In this document: piece by piece, positions 39,019 to 47,822 of the stretch
Position numbering within the stretch: the first letter of the stretch is position 1
How the letters are laid out: the number at the start of each line of letters is the position of its first letter
NCBI GenBank assembly: GCA_938084575.1
Contig: CALKFG010000006.1
Span: forward strand, 1-64,000
DNA: 64,000 nucleotides
DNA from: an uncultured Hyphomonadaceae bacterium
GTDB lineage: Bacteria; Pseudomonadota; Alphaproteobacteria; Caulobacterales; Hyphomonadaceae
Direction: 5' to 3'
Program-made: the position numbers and the translations under genes
Notes under the pieces: generated by a model
What the model was told of the DNA's origin: nothing
The model's input: the letters and a program-made list of their open reading frames with translations, nothing else
The model's database searches: none

Positions 39019-39885
39019 ATGGCGAAGCTGTCCCTGACCGTCGCAGACTGGTCGATTGGTGAAGGCGAACCGCTGGCCGTCATTGCCGGTCTGAATGTGC
39101 TTGAAGATGCGGGTTTGGCGCTCGAGATTGGGCAGGAGCTGAAAGACATTTGCCGTGATCTGGGCCTGCCCTATGCGTTCAAGGCGAGTTTTGACAAGGC
39201 CAACCGGTCTTCAATTGCCTCTTATCGCGGGCCCGGCCTCGATGCCGGCCTGCCCGTTCTGAGGCAGGTCAAGGCCGGGCTGGGCGTCGCTGTGTGTACG
39301 GATATCCATGACGTCGCGCAGGCTGCACCGGTCGCGGACGTCGCGGACATTCTTCAGATCCCTGCCTTTCTGTGTCGCCAGACGGATCTGGTTGTGGCCA
39401 TTGCGCGCGCAGCCGAGGCCAGCGGTGGCCTGATCCAGGTCAAAAAGGCGCAATTCCTGGCACCATGGGACACGGCCAACATTGTCAGCAAGATCGGGGA
39501 AGTTATGGACGATGCCCGGATCATTCTCTGCGAGCGCGGGACCAGTTTCGGCTATAATAATCTGGTCGTCGATATGCTGGGTATCCGCAACATGCAAAAG
39601 CTGGGCTGCCCGGTCACGATTGATGCAACACATGCCGTTCAGCTGCCCGGCGCCGACCCCCGCACGGCGGGCGCGTCCACGGGCGGGCGTCGCGAAGGGG
39701 TTGCCACCATCGCCCAGGCGGCCATTGCTTCGGGAGCAGATGGCGTGTTTCTTGAATTCCATACCGATCCGGATAAGGCGCTCTGCGATGGGCCCAGCTG
39801 CCTGCCCCTGAGCGCGGCCCGACCTTTGTTGACCCGTTTGAAGGCAATCCACGCGCTGGTGGGACAGGGGGACATTCCCTCATGA
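39019..39885 (+). CDS. kdsA: 3-deoxy-8-phosphooctulonate synthase (Kdo-8-P synthase)
   Basis: 288 residues. It condenses phosphoenolpyruvate with arabinose-5-phosphate. Conserved stretches: PYAFKASFDKANRSS, LCERGTSFGYNN and VTIDATHAVQLPG. ATG 39019 follows TAGGAG by six bases. kdsD overlaps its end by 4 bases, so the enzyme and its substrate supplier are coupled. Confidence 0.97.
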   Translation: MAKLSLTVADWSIGEGEPLAVIAGLNVLEDAGLALEIGQELKDICRDLGLPYAFKASFDKANRSSIASYRGPGLDAGLPVLRQVKAGLGVAVCTDIHDVAQAAPVADVADILQIPAFLCRQTDLVVAIARAAEASGGLIQVKKAQFLAPWDTANIVSKIGEVMDDARIILCERGTSFGYNNLVVDMLGIRNMQKLGCPVTIDATHAVQLPGADPRTAGASTGGRREGVATIAQAAIASGADGVFLEFHTDPDKALCDGPSCLPLSAARPLLTRLKAIHALVGQGDIPS

Positions 39886-40841
39886 GCGAGGATAAGGATA
39901 TCACCATCGCGCAGCGGGTTCTGCGGACGGAGATTGAGGCCCTTGAGGTGTTGGGCAACCAGCTGGATGAACGCTTCTCGGCGGCTGTCAAAACTTGCTT
40001 TGCAGCGCGCGGCCGGGTCATTTGCGCGGGAATTGGCAAATCGGGCCATGTTGCCCGAAAGATTGCCGCAACCCTGGCATCGACCGGAACACCTGCCCAA
40101 TTCGTGCATCCGACAGAAGCCTCTCATGGAGATCTTGGCATGATCACCTCGGACGATGTCGTCCTTGCCCTGTCCCGGTCTGGAGAGACGCCGGAACTTT
40201 CTGACTTGCTGCATTATGCGGGGCGCTTCTCAATTCCGTTGGTTGGAATGACGGCGCGGGCCGACTCCGCACTCGGAAAAGCAGCCGATCACCTCTTGCT
40301 GGTGCCCGATGTGGCTGAAGCCTGCGCCGTGACCCGCGCACCCACCACCTCGACCACATTAATGATGGCCCTGGGGGATGCTCTGGCGGTCGCTTTGCTG
40401 GACCGGCGTGGGTTCAAGGCGGACGATTTTTCCACCTATCACCCCGGTGGCAAGCTTGGCGCAATGCTCCGGAAAGTGTCAGACATTATGCGCAGCGGTT
40501 CCGAGACGCCACTTGTGGCGGCGGGAACCGGTTTCGACGTGGCCATCGATGTGCTGAGCCAGAAGGGTTTCGGCTGTGTGGGCGTTGTCGACCCGGCCGG
40601 GCAGCTTCTGGGCATCCTGACCGATGGAGATATCCGGCGGATTGTGCGGCAGCGTAAATCCTTCGACACGATAGATCAGGCGATGACGCGCGATCCCGTA
40701 ACCGTTACCCCGGACACGCTGGCCCATAGCGCCGTTTCCCTGATGAGTGCCCGCAGTATCATGCAGCTTTTTGTCGTTTCCGACGGACGCTGCGACGGCA
40801 TTCTGCATATGCATGATGTGCTGAAGGCCGGCGTGGTCTGA
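39882..40841 (+). CDS. kdsD: arabinose-5-phosphate isomerase
   Basis: 319 residues. An SIS domain (about 35-170; GRVICAGIGKSGHVARKIAA, STGTPAQFVHPTEASHGDLG) and two CBS domains (about 205-319; GFGCVGVVDPAGQLLGILTDGD). It converts ribulose-5-phosphate to arabinose-5-phosphate, the KdsA substrate. Converges on the phosphatase gene after 21 bases. Confidence 0.95.
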   Translation: MSEDKDITIAQRVLRTEIEALEVLGNQLDERFSAAVKTCFAARGRVICAGIGKSGHVARKIAATLASTGTPAQFVHPTEASHGDLGMITSDDVVLALSRSGETPELSDLLHYAGRFSIPLVGMTARADSALGKAADHLLLVPDVAEACAVTRAPTTSTTLMMALGDALAVALLDRRGFKADDFSTYHPGGKLGAMLRKVSDIMRSGSETPLVAAGTGFDVAIDVLSQKGFGCVGVVDPAGQLLGILTDGDIRRIVRQRKSFDTIDQAMTRDPVTVTPDTLAHSAVSLMSARSIMQLFVVSDGRCDGILHMHDVLKAGVV

Positions 40842-40862
40842 GCCGACGGCGGGACGAGCCGA

Positions 40863-41489
40863 TTATAAAGGGTGCGTGGGACGTTGGTTCCAGTTGACCA
40901 GCTCAACAGTGCCCTCTGACAGGGACAGGGTGCCAAAAGCGCCTGTCTTGAGTTTGATTGAGCTGGCGCGCGAACGACCGGTGGTGACAAGGTCGAGCGC
41001 GAATCGGGCAATGCCGTTCGAGGTCACCAGAAGTATCGGCCGATCTGGGGCGTCGGCGGACAGCGTTTTCAACATTGCCCTCCATGCGGTGATAAGGCTT
41101 TCCGGTTCGACCACCCAGCCGGGGGGCGGGATGGCCTGTTCATCCCACAAATCCACCGCCGCGCGACCGATCCGGGCCTCGACCTTCTCTTCGGGTTGGT
41201 TCTCGTCTGGACCGTAATCAATTTCTGTCAGAAAGGGCAGCACCCGCAGGGATGGCGGGTTGGCGCTTGCCGCAAGGATGGTCTCTGCTGTTTGTCGTGT
41301 TCGGATCAGGCTGCTGCAACAGGCCTGAGCAAAGCCAAATGGTTCATGCTTGACGAAATGGGCCGCCAGCCGCCGCGCTTGATCCTGCCCGGATGTTGAC
41401 AGTGGCAAATCGGTCCTAGCGCCAACCCGGGTCACTGTATCGCCGGGGTCAAAAGTGTTGCCATGACGAAGGATGTATAGCCGGGTCAT
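40863..41489 (-). CDS. histidine phosphatase (phosphoglycerate-mutase-like) family protein
   Basis: 208 residues. Phospho-acceptor motif LYILRHGNTFD near the N terminus, the second arm SSLIRTRQTAE, the acidic FLTEIDYGPDE and LLVTSNGIARF near the end, where most family members have a His (VTHGG/VSHG type). That the second conserved His appears replaced by Ser-Asn-Gly is notable. The ATG overlaps kdsB's stop. The substrate is unknown; position beside kdsB suggests a sugar phosphate. Confidence 0.8.
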   Translation of the reverse strand: MTRLYILRHGNTFDPGDTVTRVGARTDLPLSTSGQDQARRLAAHFVKHEPFGFAQACCSSLIRTRQTAETILAASANPPSLRVLPFLTEIDYGPDENQPEEKVEARIGRAAVDLWDEQAIPPPGWVVEPESLITAWRAMLKTLSADAPDRPILLVTSNGIARFALDLVTTGRSRASSIKLKTGAFGTLSLSEGTVELVNWNQRPTHPL

Positions 41490-42298
41490 CCGGTCGCCAT
41501 GGGGTCGCCGAAACGTGCAATCAGCGTTTCGGCATGGGCGGCGTCCTCCGGCGTGTCGATGCCCCACATGGCCGTATCTGAGCTGGGGACCTCAATCGAC
41601 AGAATACGCATGCCATTTTCGAGGAACCTTAATTGTTCAAGTCCTTCCAGGCGTTCATAATGACCTTCATCAAGGGCAACGAAGCGCTCCAGCGCCTGTC
41701 TTTTGTAGCCATACAGCCCGATGTGACGGTACACCGGCGACAGCTCAGTTTCGCGGCGGAGCTGATCCTCTTTGCGGATGGCGGGCAGGATCGTTTTCGA
41801 GAACCAGAGCGCCTCCCCATCTGTCCGTCTTACACAGCTGGTTCCAGAGAAGGGGGTGTGCATTTTCCGAGCCCGGACTTCGTCCAGTCCCGTCCAGCTC
41901 ATTCGTACGACAGGCGTGACGACATCCTGAGCAGCAGTCTCGCCGGCTCGAATAACCGCGTCGATATAGGCTGGGGGGGTGAAGGGCGCGTCGCCCTGAA
42001 GATTGACGATAAAGTCGGCGTCGGGTCCGGCGAGCCTGGCTGCCGCCAGCGCCCTGTCTGTGCCCGAGGGGAGCTGAGAATCTGTCATTACCACTGAGGC
42101 GCCAAGGGCTTCGGCATGCCTCTGAATGTCTGCATGGTCGGTTGCGACAACGAAATGCCGACGGCTGTCGTGCGCGCAGGCCGCTGCCGCGATATCGATG
42201 ACGCGCCCCAGCAAGGACCGGCCCGCGATCAGGTGCAGGGGCTTTTGAGGAAACCGCGTTGAGGCATAGCGTGCCGGGATAACAATGAGCGTTTTCAC
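41486..42298 (-). CDS. kdsB: 3-deoxy-manno-octulosonate cytidylyltransferase
   Basis: 270 residues. It activates Kdo as CMP-Kdo for lipid A-core synthesis. Motifs IPARYASTRFPQKPL at the start, ATDHADIQRHAEALG and LQGDAPFTPP are present; the last is usually QGDEP, here with Ala in place of Glu. HIGLYGYKRQAL and MWGIDTPEDAAHAE lie near the end. Overlaps both neighbours by 4 bases. Confidence 0.94.
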   Translation of the reverse strand: MKTLIVIPARYASTRFPQKPLHLIAGRSLLGRVIDIAAAACAHDSRRHFVVATDHADIQRHAEALGASVVMTDSQLPSGTDRALAAARLAGPDADFIVNLQGDAPFTPPAYIDAVIRAGETAAQDVVTPVVRMSWTGLDEVRARKMHTPFSGTSCVRRTDGEALWFSKTILPAIRKEDQLRRETELSPVYRHIGLYGYKRQALERFVALDEGHYERLEGLEQLRFLENGMRILSIEVPSSDTAMWGIDTPEDAAHAETLIARFGDPMATG

Positions 42299-44469
42299 GA
42301 CGCTGTATCCTCTGCCGGGAGGACATCCCGAAAAGCCGTGACCAGATGGTACAGAATGCTGGCCGGGACAGCGCCTGCGATGGATTGTCCGTTTTCATCA
42401 ATTTCGTCAATCCATGTGCCGGCCGGCATCCTGTCGAAATAGACGGCCTTGAGGGCTTTAAACCCCCTGTCCGCGGTGCCGGGTGCGGCGCTGCCGGGAT
42501 GCCAGAGCCGGGTACGGAAGGCTTCCAGTTGCGGCCAGATTCGGCTGTTCGGATTACGCAGGGTACCGTCCATATCAACCTCATTCACCGCAAAGCCATG
42601 GCGAGGGCTGCATCCGTTCTGATCCGCGCGCCGAATGAGGCGGTGCCGCCAGCTGCGCGTGTCGCGGCGGGTCTTGTGGTCAAAGGCAGCAAGCAGACTG
42701 GCCCACTCATAGTGATGACCAGGTTCAAAGAGGCGCCCTGAGGCATCCGGTGCGGCGCGCCAGTCCCCGACAAAATGTTCCCGCAGCATGTCCTGATCCG
42801 GGACGAAAAGGTCACTTTCAAAAATAGTGACAATCTCGCGCGCGCGATCGAGCCAGATGGCATCGCCAGTGGCATCATGCCATTCCAGAAAGGCTTCCAG
42901 AAGGTGCATATGCGGATTGGCCCGACGGTTTGTTTCTCCGAACATGCCGTCCGCATAGCCGCCAATGTCAGGATCGCGCATCTCGGCGTCAATAAAGGCT
43001 AAGGCTTCATCGGCTAATTGCTTCGCAAGCGGCATTTGGAAACTTCGCCATGCCGCGGCACCGGCCAGAATGATAAAGGCGTGATCATAAAGGCCGCGGG
43101 TGCCGTCAAGCGGCTGGCCATCCGGTGCAATCTCATGAACCCAGCCGCCCGTGCCGTGACGGCACGTTGTGTTGAGATAATCGAGCCCGGCCACGACCAG
43201 CTGCCGGGCCTGTTCGGGATGGGGCCAGCCAAGCCGGCAAGCCTCTGAAAAGCTGAAAATCTGGCGGGCCTGAACCCTCACGCGACGCGGCAAGTCGATG
43301 TTCGGCTGGCCGTCGAGGCTGAGGCTTTCGACAAAACCCGACCTCGTCGCATCCCAACCCGACCGGGCCCAGCGGTCAAAAGCGTCCCAGAGCAGTTTCT
43401 TGGCCTCGATCCGGGTGCCGTGACTTAGCCCGTGGGTCAGCCGACCTGCCTGGCTGGCCTTGCCCAGCCGTTTGATCGCCTCGGCGTCACCCATCGGCGC
43501 GACCATGACCTGGTCCTCACCCGCAATAATGACCAGATTTTTCAGGCCTGATGCACTGATATGCGGGCCATCTGACCGGGCAAAAACACCCTGGCTGTTG
43601 TCCAGGATAACCGGACCTCGCAGGACATTCTGTTCGGCCGTCTTTGTTCCCAGTGCCCAGAGGGCTTCATAGCCGCCCAGGTCGCTCCACCCCATATCCA
43701 CAGGGATCAGGCCCACTTTCTCGGTGTGCTCCATCACGGCATAGTCAATCGAAATATTGGTCACGCCGGCAAACTCCGCCTCATCGAAATGCCAGAGGGT
43801 GGCGGCACTTTGCTGAAGCGCCGCGGACACCTGTTCCAGCAAACCGGGTTGATGGGTATCGAGGGCTGCCATCATCGTTTTTGCCGTGAACAGGAAAATG
43901 CCCGCATTCCAATAATACTCGCCGGTTGCAAGATAGGCCGCCGCGGTCTCCGCATCAGGCTTTTCAACAAAACGGGAGACCTGGCACACGCCATGTTCCG
44001 GCGGCAGAGCTTGAATATAGCCATAGCCGGTGGCCGCGTGGTCCGGACGGATGCCAAAGGTCATGATCGTACCGTTCAGAGCAGGCGCTACCCCTGTCTC
44101 GATCGCTTTCAGGAAGGCCTCAGGCTGGGCGATGTGGTGGTCGGCGGGCAAAACAAGCAGGAGGTCTTCCGGCGCGCTGCACAGGCAGGCCGCGGCAATG
44201 GCCGGGGCGGAATTCCGGCCAAATGGCTCAAGAATGAGGGCGGCGTCTGGCAGCTCCCTGCGCAGCAGTGTTTCATGCTGCTGTGACCCGACGATCAGGG
44301 GAGAAGACAGCGTAAAGGCCGTACGGTCGGCCTTTAACCGTTCGGCCGTGAGGGCAATCATACTGTCAGATCCAACAAGTGCCTGAAACTGTTTTGGTTT
44401 CTCTGGTGTCGAGAGAGGCCAGAGGCGCGTTCCAGCACCGCCGCAGAGAATGACAGGTTTGATGTGCAT
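42295..44469 (-). CDS. mannose-1-phosphate guanylyltransferase fused to an AGE-type sugar isomerase
   Basis: 724 residues. Residues 1-345 form a GDP-mannose pyrophosphorylase domain (VILCGGAGTRLWPLSTPEKPKQF, split here as GGAGTRLWPLS; YYWNAGIFLF; SIDYAVMEHTEKVG). Residues 350-720 form an N-acylglucosamine 2-epimerase (AGE) barrel with RVQARQIFSF, NPHMHLLEAFLEWHD and FEPGHHYEWASLL; the paired His residues are the family's catalytic type. In most ManC proteins the C-terminal partner is a cupin phosphomannose isomerase, so this may be a non-orthologous replacement for mannose-6-phosphate supply. First gene of the manC/AGE-kdsB-phosphatase operon. Confidence 0.9.
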   Translation of the reverse strand: MHIKPVILCGGAGTRLWPLSTPEKPKQFQALVGSDSMIALTAERLKADRTAFTLSSPLIVGSQQHETLLRRELPDAALILEPFGRNSAPAIAAACLCSAPEDLLLVLPADHHIAQPEAFLKAIETGVAPALNGTIMTFGIRPDHAATGYGYIQALPPEHGVCQVSRFVEKPDAETAAAYLATGEYYWNAGIFLFTAKTMMAALDTHQPGLLEQVSAALQQSAATLWHFDEAEFAGVTNISIDYAVMEHTEKVGLIPVDMGWSDLGGYEALWALGTKTAEQNVLRGPVILDNSQGVFARSDGPHISASGLKNLVIIAGEDQVMVAPMGDAEAIKRLGKASQAGRLTHGLSHGTRIEAKKLLWDAFDRWARSGWDATRSGFVESLSLDGQPNIDLPRRVRVQARQIFSFSEACRLGWPHPEQARQLVVAGLDYLNTTCRHGTGGWVHEIAPDGQPLDGTRGLYDHAFIILAGAAAWRSFQMPLAKQLADEALAFIDAEMRDPDIGGYADGMFGETNRRANPHMHLLEAFLEWHDATGDAIWLDRAREIVTIFESDLFVPDQDMLREHFVGDWRAAPDASGRLFEPGHHYEWASLLAAFDHKTRRDTRSWRHRLIRRADQNGCSPRHGFAVNEVDMDGTLRNPNSRIWPQLEAFRTRLWHPGSAAPGTADRGFKALKAVYFDRMPAGTWIDEIDENGQSIAGAVPASILYHLVTAFRDVLPAEDTAS

Positions 44470-44505
44470 TCAGAAGTCCTGGGTTGGGGAGGTGATTGGG
44501 CCGGG

Positions 44506-45096
44506 TCAGTTGGGGGACAGGATTTTCAGAAGATGCTCAGCCTGATGACGGCTGAAATCCTCTGGAAGCGGCGCGCGCATGATAACGAGGCGGCTCCAGA
44601 CGGGGCCCATGAATATGTCTAAGGCCCCATCAAGATCGAAATCGCGGCGAATGACATTCTTTGCAGCAATTTCGGCGAGGATCATACGTAGAGGGCCCCG
44701 AATTTCGTCTCGAAGCCAGGCCCGAAAGGTTTCTCCTGCGGCCGGGTCATCACTTGCAGCCAGAAAGGCACTGCGCAGCACCGAATGACCAGAACTGGTC
44801 TTGGCAACCTGCTCGATCGGCCGCAACAAATCGCCAATCCGTTCAACCGGGTCCCGCCCCTTATTTTCCCGTGCCGGAAGCAGATCGAGGCCAGCTTCGA
44901 CGCACATATTGGCGATGGCCGGCCACCAGCGATAAATGGTCTGTTTCGAGGCCCGGGCCTGGCGAGCGACCTGATCGACGCTGAATTTACGCCAACCATG
45001 TTCGATAAGTTCATGTCGTGTTGCGTCGAGAATCGCTGCGCGCGACTGGTCGCTTCGTCGGGGACGCTTGCTTTGGTCTGCGGCCTTGATGTTCAT
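44506..45096 (-). CDS. TetR/AcrR family transcriptional regulator
   Basis: 196 residues. N-terminal HTH (SRAAILDATRHELIEHGWRK, FSVDQVARQARASKQTIYRWW) is a clear TetR DNA-binding domain; the C-terminal half (RGPLRMILAEIAAKNVIRRDFDLDGALD) would bind an unknown ligand. It starts 115 bases from the divergent carbonic anhydrase, a layout typical of self-regulating TetR genes, and lies 36 bases from the start of the sugar-nucleotide operon downstream. Confidence 0.88.
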   Translation of the reverse strand: MNIKAADQSKRPRRSDQSRAAILDATRHELIEHGWRKFSVDQVARQARASKQTIYRWWPAIANMCVEAGLDLLPARENKGRDPVERIGDLLRPIEQVAKTSSGHSVLRSAFLAASDDPAAGETFRAWLRDEIRGPLRMILAEIAAKNVIRRDFDLDGALDIFMGPVWSRLVIMRAPLPEDFSRHQAEHLLKILSPN

Positions 45097-45130
45097 TCAA
45101 CTGCCTTTTTCTAATCCATATCCACCGCAT

Positions 45131-45147
45131 TTGTACGGTCCGTTTGA
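45131..45147. promoter_or_regulatory. possible TetR operator between divergent genes
   Basis: ACGG-T-CCGT (45135-45143) is a short perfect dyad in the tetR/carbonic-anhydrase interval, flanked by T-rich sequence. Short dyads occur by chance, so this is only a candidate. Confidence 0.3.
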
Positions 45148-45211
45148 ATTTTTCTGTTGCACCCGTCAACCGGTATTTTCTAGAAGGACACCATAGAAAC
45201 AGGATCTCGTC

Positions 45212-45832
45212 ATGCATACGCCAGAAGACTTGCAACAGGGTTATCGTCGGTTTCGAAACGGGGCCTATAGTGACCGGGTGCGGCTGTATCAGGATTTGGG
45301 TGAAGGTCAGGACCCGGATGTGATGGTGATCGCCTGTTGTGATAGCCGCGCAGAGCCGGCTGAAATTTTTGATGCGGCCCCGGGGCAGCTGTTTGTCGTC
45401 CGAAATGTCGCCAATTTGGTCCCGCCCTTTGAGTCGACACCCGGCCTGCATGGCGTGAGCGCCGCCCTCGAATTCGCGGTCACTGCATTGCGGGTAAAGC
45501 ACATTGTCGTCATGGGGCATGGAGGATGTGGCGGTGTTTCTGCATCACTTTCCGCCGCCAAGGATAAACCGGTAGGACGCTTTATTGCCCCCTGGGTTGA
45601 ATTGCTGGACGCCAGTCGGGACAGCGTTCTCTCGGCGGGGGCTGACGACCCCCAAACAGAACTCGAACATGTCGGTATCGGCCAGTCTCTCGACAATTTG
45701 AGAACTTTTCCTTTTGTGCGCGAGGCCATCGAGGCCGGCCAGCTCGCTTTGCATGGAGCATGGTTTGCGATCGGCCGGGGTGAACTTCACTGGCGTGATG
45801 CCCAGACCGGACAATTCCAGCTTATCACCTAG
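45212..45832 (+). CDS. beta-class carbonic anhydrase
   Basis: 206 residues. Zinc ligands C43 (CCDSRAEP, with D45/R47 dyad), H103 and C106 (MGHGGCGG). It interconverts CO2 and bicarbonate in the cytosol. It shares a CTAG with the convergent pyrophosphatase, each stop reading TAG. Confidence 0.94.
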   Translation: MHTPEDLQQGYRRFRNGAYSDRVRLYQDLGEGQDPDVMVIACCDSRAEPAEIFDAAPGQLFVVRNVANLVPPFESTPGLHGVSAALEFAVTALRVKHIVVMGHGGCGGVSASLSAAKDKPVGRFIAPWVELLDASRDSVLSAGADDPQTELEHVGIGQSLDNLRTFPFVREAIEAGQLALHGAWFAIGRGELHWRDAQTGQFQLIT

Positions 45833-46356
45833 CCTGCGGCACGCTCAACCGACTGCTGGATCAGCTCGCGCGCTTTTTCGATACCGAACCAGCCGTCGAT
45901 GCGGGTCCATTTCCCTTGTTCCAAATCCTTATAATGCTCGAAGAAATGGCCAATCTTGTCGATTAGTGTTTGTGGCAGATCGTGATAGGTCGCAATCTTG
46001 TCGTAGTAGCTGGTTAATTTCGGGTGCGGGACGGCGAGAATTTTCTCATCAGGGCCGCCATCATCGGTCATCATTAAGACACCCACCGGCCGCGCCCGGA
46101 CGACGCTCCCCGGCACGAGAGGGCGGTTTCCAACCACCATCACGTCGATCGGATCTCCATCCAGGCTCAGCGTATGGGGAACGAACCCATAATTACAGGG
46201 ATAGCGCATTTCGGTGTAGAGATACCGATCAACAAACATCGCCCCGGAGGCTTTGTCGATTTCATATTTGATGGGGTCCCCCCCCAAGGGCACTTCTATC
46301 ACCACGTTTAAGTCGTCAGGCGGGTTGTTTCCGGAGGAAATTTTATTCAGGTCCAT
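45829..46356 (-). CDS. ppa: inorganic pyrophosphatase (family I)
   Basis: 175 residues. It hydrolyses pyrophosphate from biosynthetic reactions. Active-site stretches: [11 protein letters not shown]-type [18 protein letters not shown] and KIATYHDLP. Length and sequence are standard for soluble bacterial enzymes. Its stop overlaps that of the carbonic anhydrase. Confidence 0.96.
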   Translation of the reverse strand: MDLNKISSGNNPPDDLNVVIEVPLGGDPIKYEIDKASGAMFVDRYLYTEMRYPCNYGFVPHTLSLDGDPIDVMVVGNRPLVPGSVVRARPVGVLMMTDDGGPDEKILAVPHPKLTSYYDKIATYHDLPQTLIDKIGHFFEHYKDLEQGKWTRIDGWFGIEKARELIQQSVERAAG

Positions 46357-46497
46357 CTTGATGCGCCCTTATTGCGTGATGTCAAAACCCACCATGTCCG
46401 GCGGTTCTCAATGGGTTGGTCCCGGGCACCATTTTGACTTGGCCCCCGATGCAGCAAATGCTTTAGTTCGAAATAGTTTTCTAGAGGAAGAGAACAA

Positions 46498-47031
46498 ATG
46501 AAATCAGTATCTTTCGCCATCTGTGCACTTTTTGGGCTGTTGGTTGCGCCCAGCGCTGGTTTTGCCGATATCCCGGAAAACCTGCAGGCCTGTCCGACGA
46601 TCGCGGATCCGGGCGACCGTCTGGCCTGCTACGATGCTGCAATGATGGCTTTGGCCGCAGCCCCAAGAGAGGCTGTGTCGAACCCTGTATCGGCAGAGGT
46701 GCAGCAACAGCCCCGCGTGGCGGCGGAGGCAGATCGGGGCTTCCTGCCAAACTGGTTTCCAAAGGTGAACCGGCCCGAGCCGTCAGATAAGGACGCGGTT
46801 GAGGATCCTGATTCCTACGAGACGAAAATCGTCAAGATCGTTAGGAATAATATCGGTCGATACTATTTCACCACGGAAGAGGGCTTTGTCTGGCGTCAGG
46901 TTGAACTGGGACGAATCTATACGCCGCGGTCGCTGCCAACCGAGGCCACGATCCGTCAAGGCGCTCTTGGCTCGACCCGGATGAGCATCGACTCAATCGG
47001 CCGGACCTACCGTGTTGAGCGCGTCGAATAA
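46498..47031 (+). CDS. secreted hypothetical protein
   Basis: 177 residues with a signal peptide (MKSVSFAICALFGLLVAPSA). The mature N terminus CPTIADPGDRLACYDAAM has two cysteines in a C-x11-CYD pattern found in several unrelated envelope protein families; the middle is low complexity; the C-terminal third (TKIVKIVRNNIGRYYFTTEEGFVWRQV) looks like a small beta domain. No function is recognisable. AGAGGAAG before the ATG is a good ribosome binding site, and it is divergent from ppa. Confidence 0.7.
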   Translation: MKSVSFAICALFGLLVAPSAGFADIPENLQACPTIADPGDRLACYDAAMMALAAAPREAVSNPVSAEVQQQPRVAAEADRGFLPNWFPKVNRPEPSDKDAVEDPDSYETKIVKIVRNNIGRYYFTTEEGFVWRQVELGRIYTPRSLPTEATIRQGALGSTRMSIDSIGRTYRVERVE

Positions 47032-47040
47032 GGACGACCC

Positions 47041-47664
47041 TCAGTCAACCAGCGCATAATTAAAGCTAATCGAAATACGCGCATCCTCCGACCCGTTGGG
47101 CATGACTTCGTGACGGAGCCAACTTTCCCACATCAGGACCTCTCCCGGCTGGGGCTCAATATAATGAAAGCGCTGCCGCTGCGTCGGGGCCTCAGGCGCG
47201 ACCGGCGGCGCGGCCATCATCATGGCGAGGCGGGGGTCTTCTAGTTTCAGCGCGCCGGCGCTCGCGGGCATGGCGACATAGCATGTTCCTGAAATCACGC
47301 TGTTGGGATGGACGTGTCCGGAATGATGTCCGCCTTCGCCGAGTATGTTGATCCACAAGCTGTCACAAACCAGACGCCCGGACCCCATTTGCCAGAACAT
47401 GGCTGTCGCGAAATCCTTGGCCATGACATTAAGCGCGCCGACGAGGTCGGCGAAAGCGGGGTTGCGATCGGGCAGATCGTTAAGCGACGCATAGGAGGTG
47501 TACCCGGGATAGCCCTGGCTGAGGCACCATTCACGACCTGCATGATCGCCGTCCTCTATCATCCAGCAGGCGGCCTCAAGGTCGCCAGGGGTCAGGCCGT
47601 CGGGCAGTCGTCGAGTCTGGATCAGGGTGTCAAATAACGAAGAATAGGATTCGGGCACGGGCAT
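47041..47664 (-). CDS. putative 2-oxoglutarate/Fe(II) oxygenase (TIGR02466-like)
   Basis: 207 residues. The core DSLWINILGEGGHHSGHVHPN supplies candidate iron ligands H in GHVHP and a later H in WLRHEVMPNG; RISISFNYAL at the end contains the Arg-type 2-oxoglutarate contact. It is similar to the TIGR02466 hypothetical family. The ATG at 47664 is preferred (AAGGAAA upstream); a longer in-frame start gives a Cys-rich odd tail. Substrate unknown. Confidence 0.7.
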   Translation of the reverse strand: MPVPESYSSLFDTLIQTRRLPDGLTPGDLEAACWMIEDGDHAGREWCLSQGYPGYTSYASLNDLPDRNPAFADLVGALNVMAKDFATAMFWQMGSGRLVCDSLWINILGEGGHHSGHVHPNSVISGTCYVAMPASAGALKLEDPRLAMMMAAPPVAPEAPTQRQRFHYIEPQPGEVLMWESWLRHEVMPNGSEDARISISFNYALVD

Positions 47665-47822
47665 AAGCAGACAGGTTTCCTTGCAAGGAGAGGAGATGTG
47701 ACAGCACTGATTGCGATAGCAGGCTTTATGGCTTGGGCAAACAGGCTGACCCGAGGTCGGGTTTGACGGCCTCGAAGGCACAACCTATCGACGGCGCGTG
47801 GTTGTAAAAAAGGAAACGGGCA

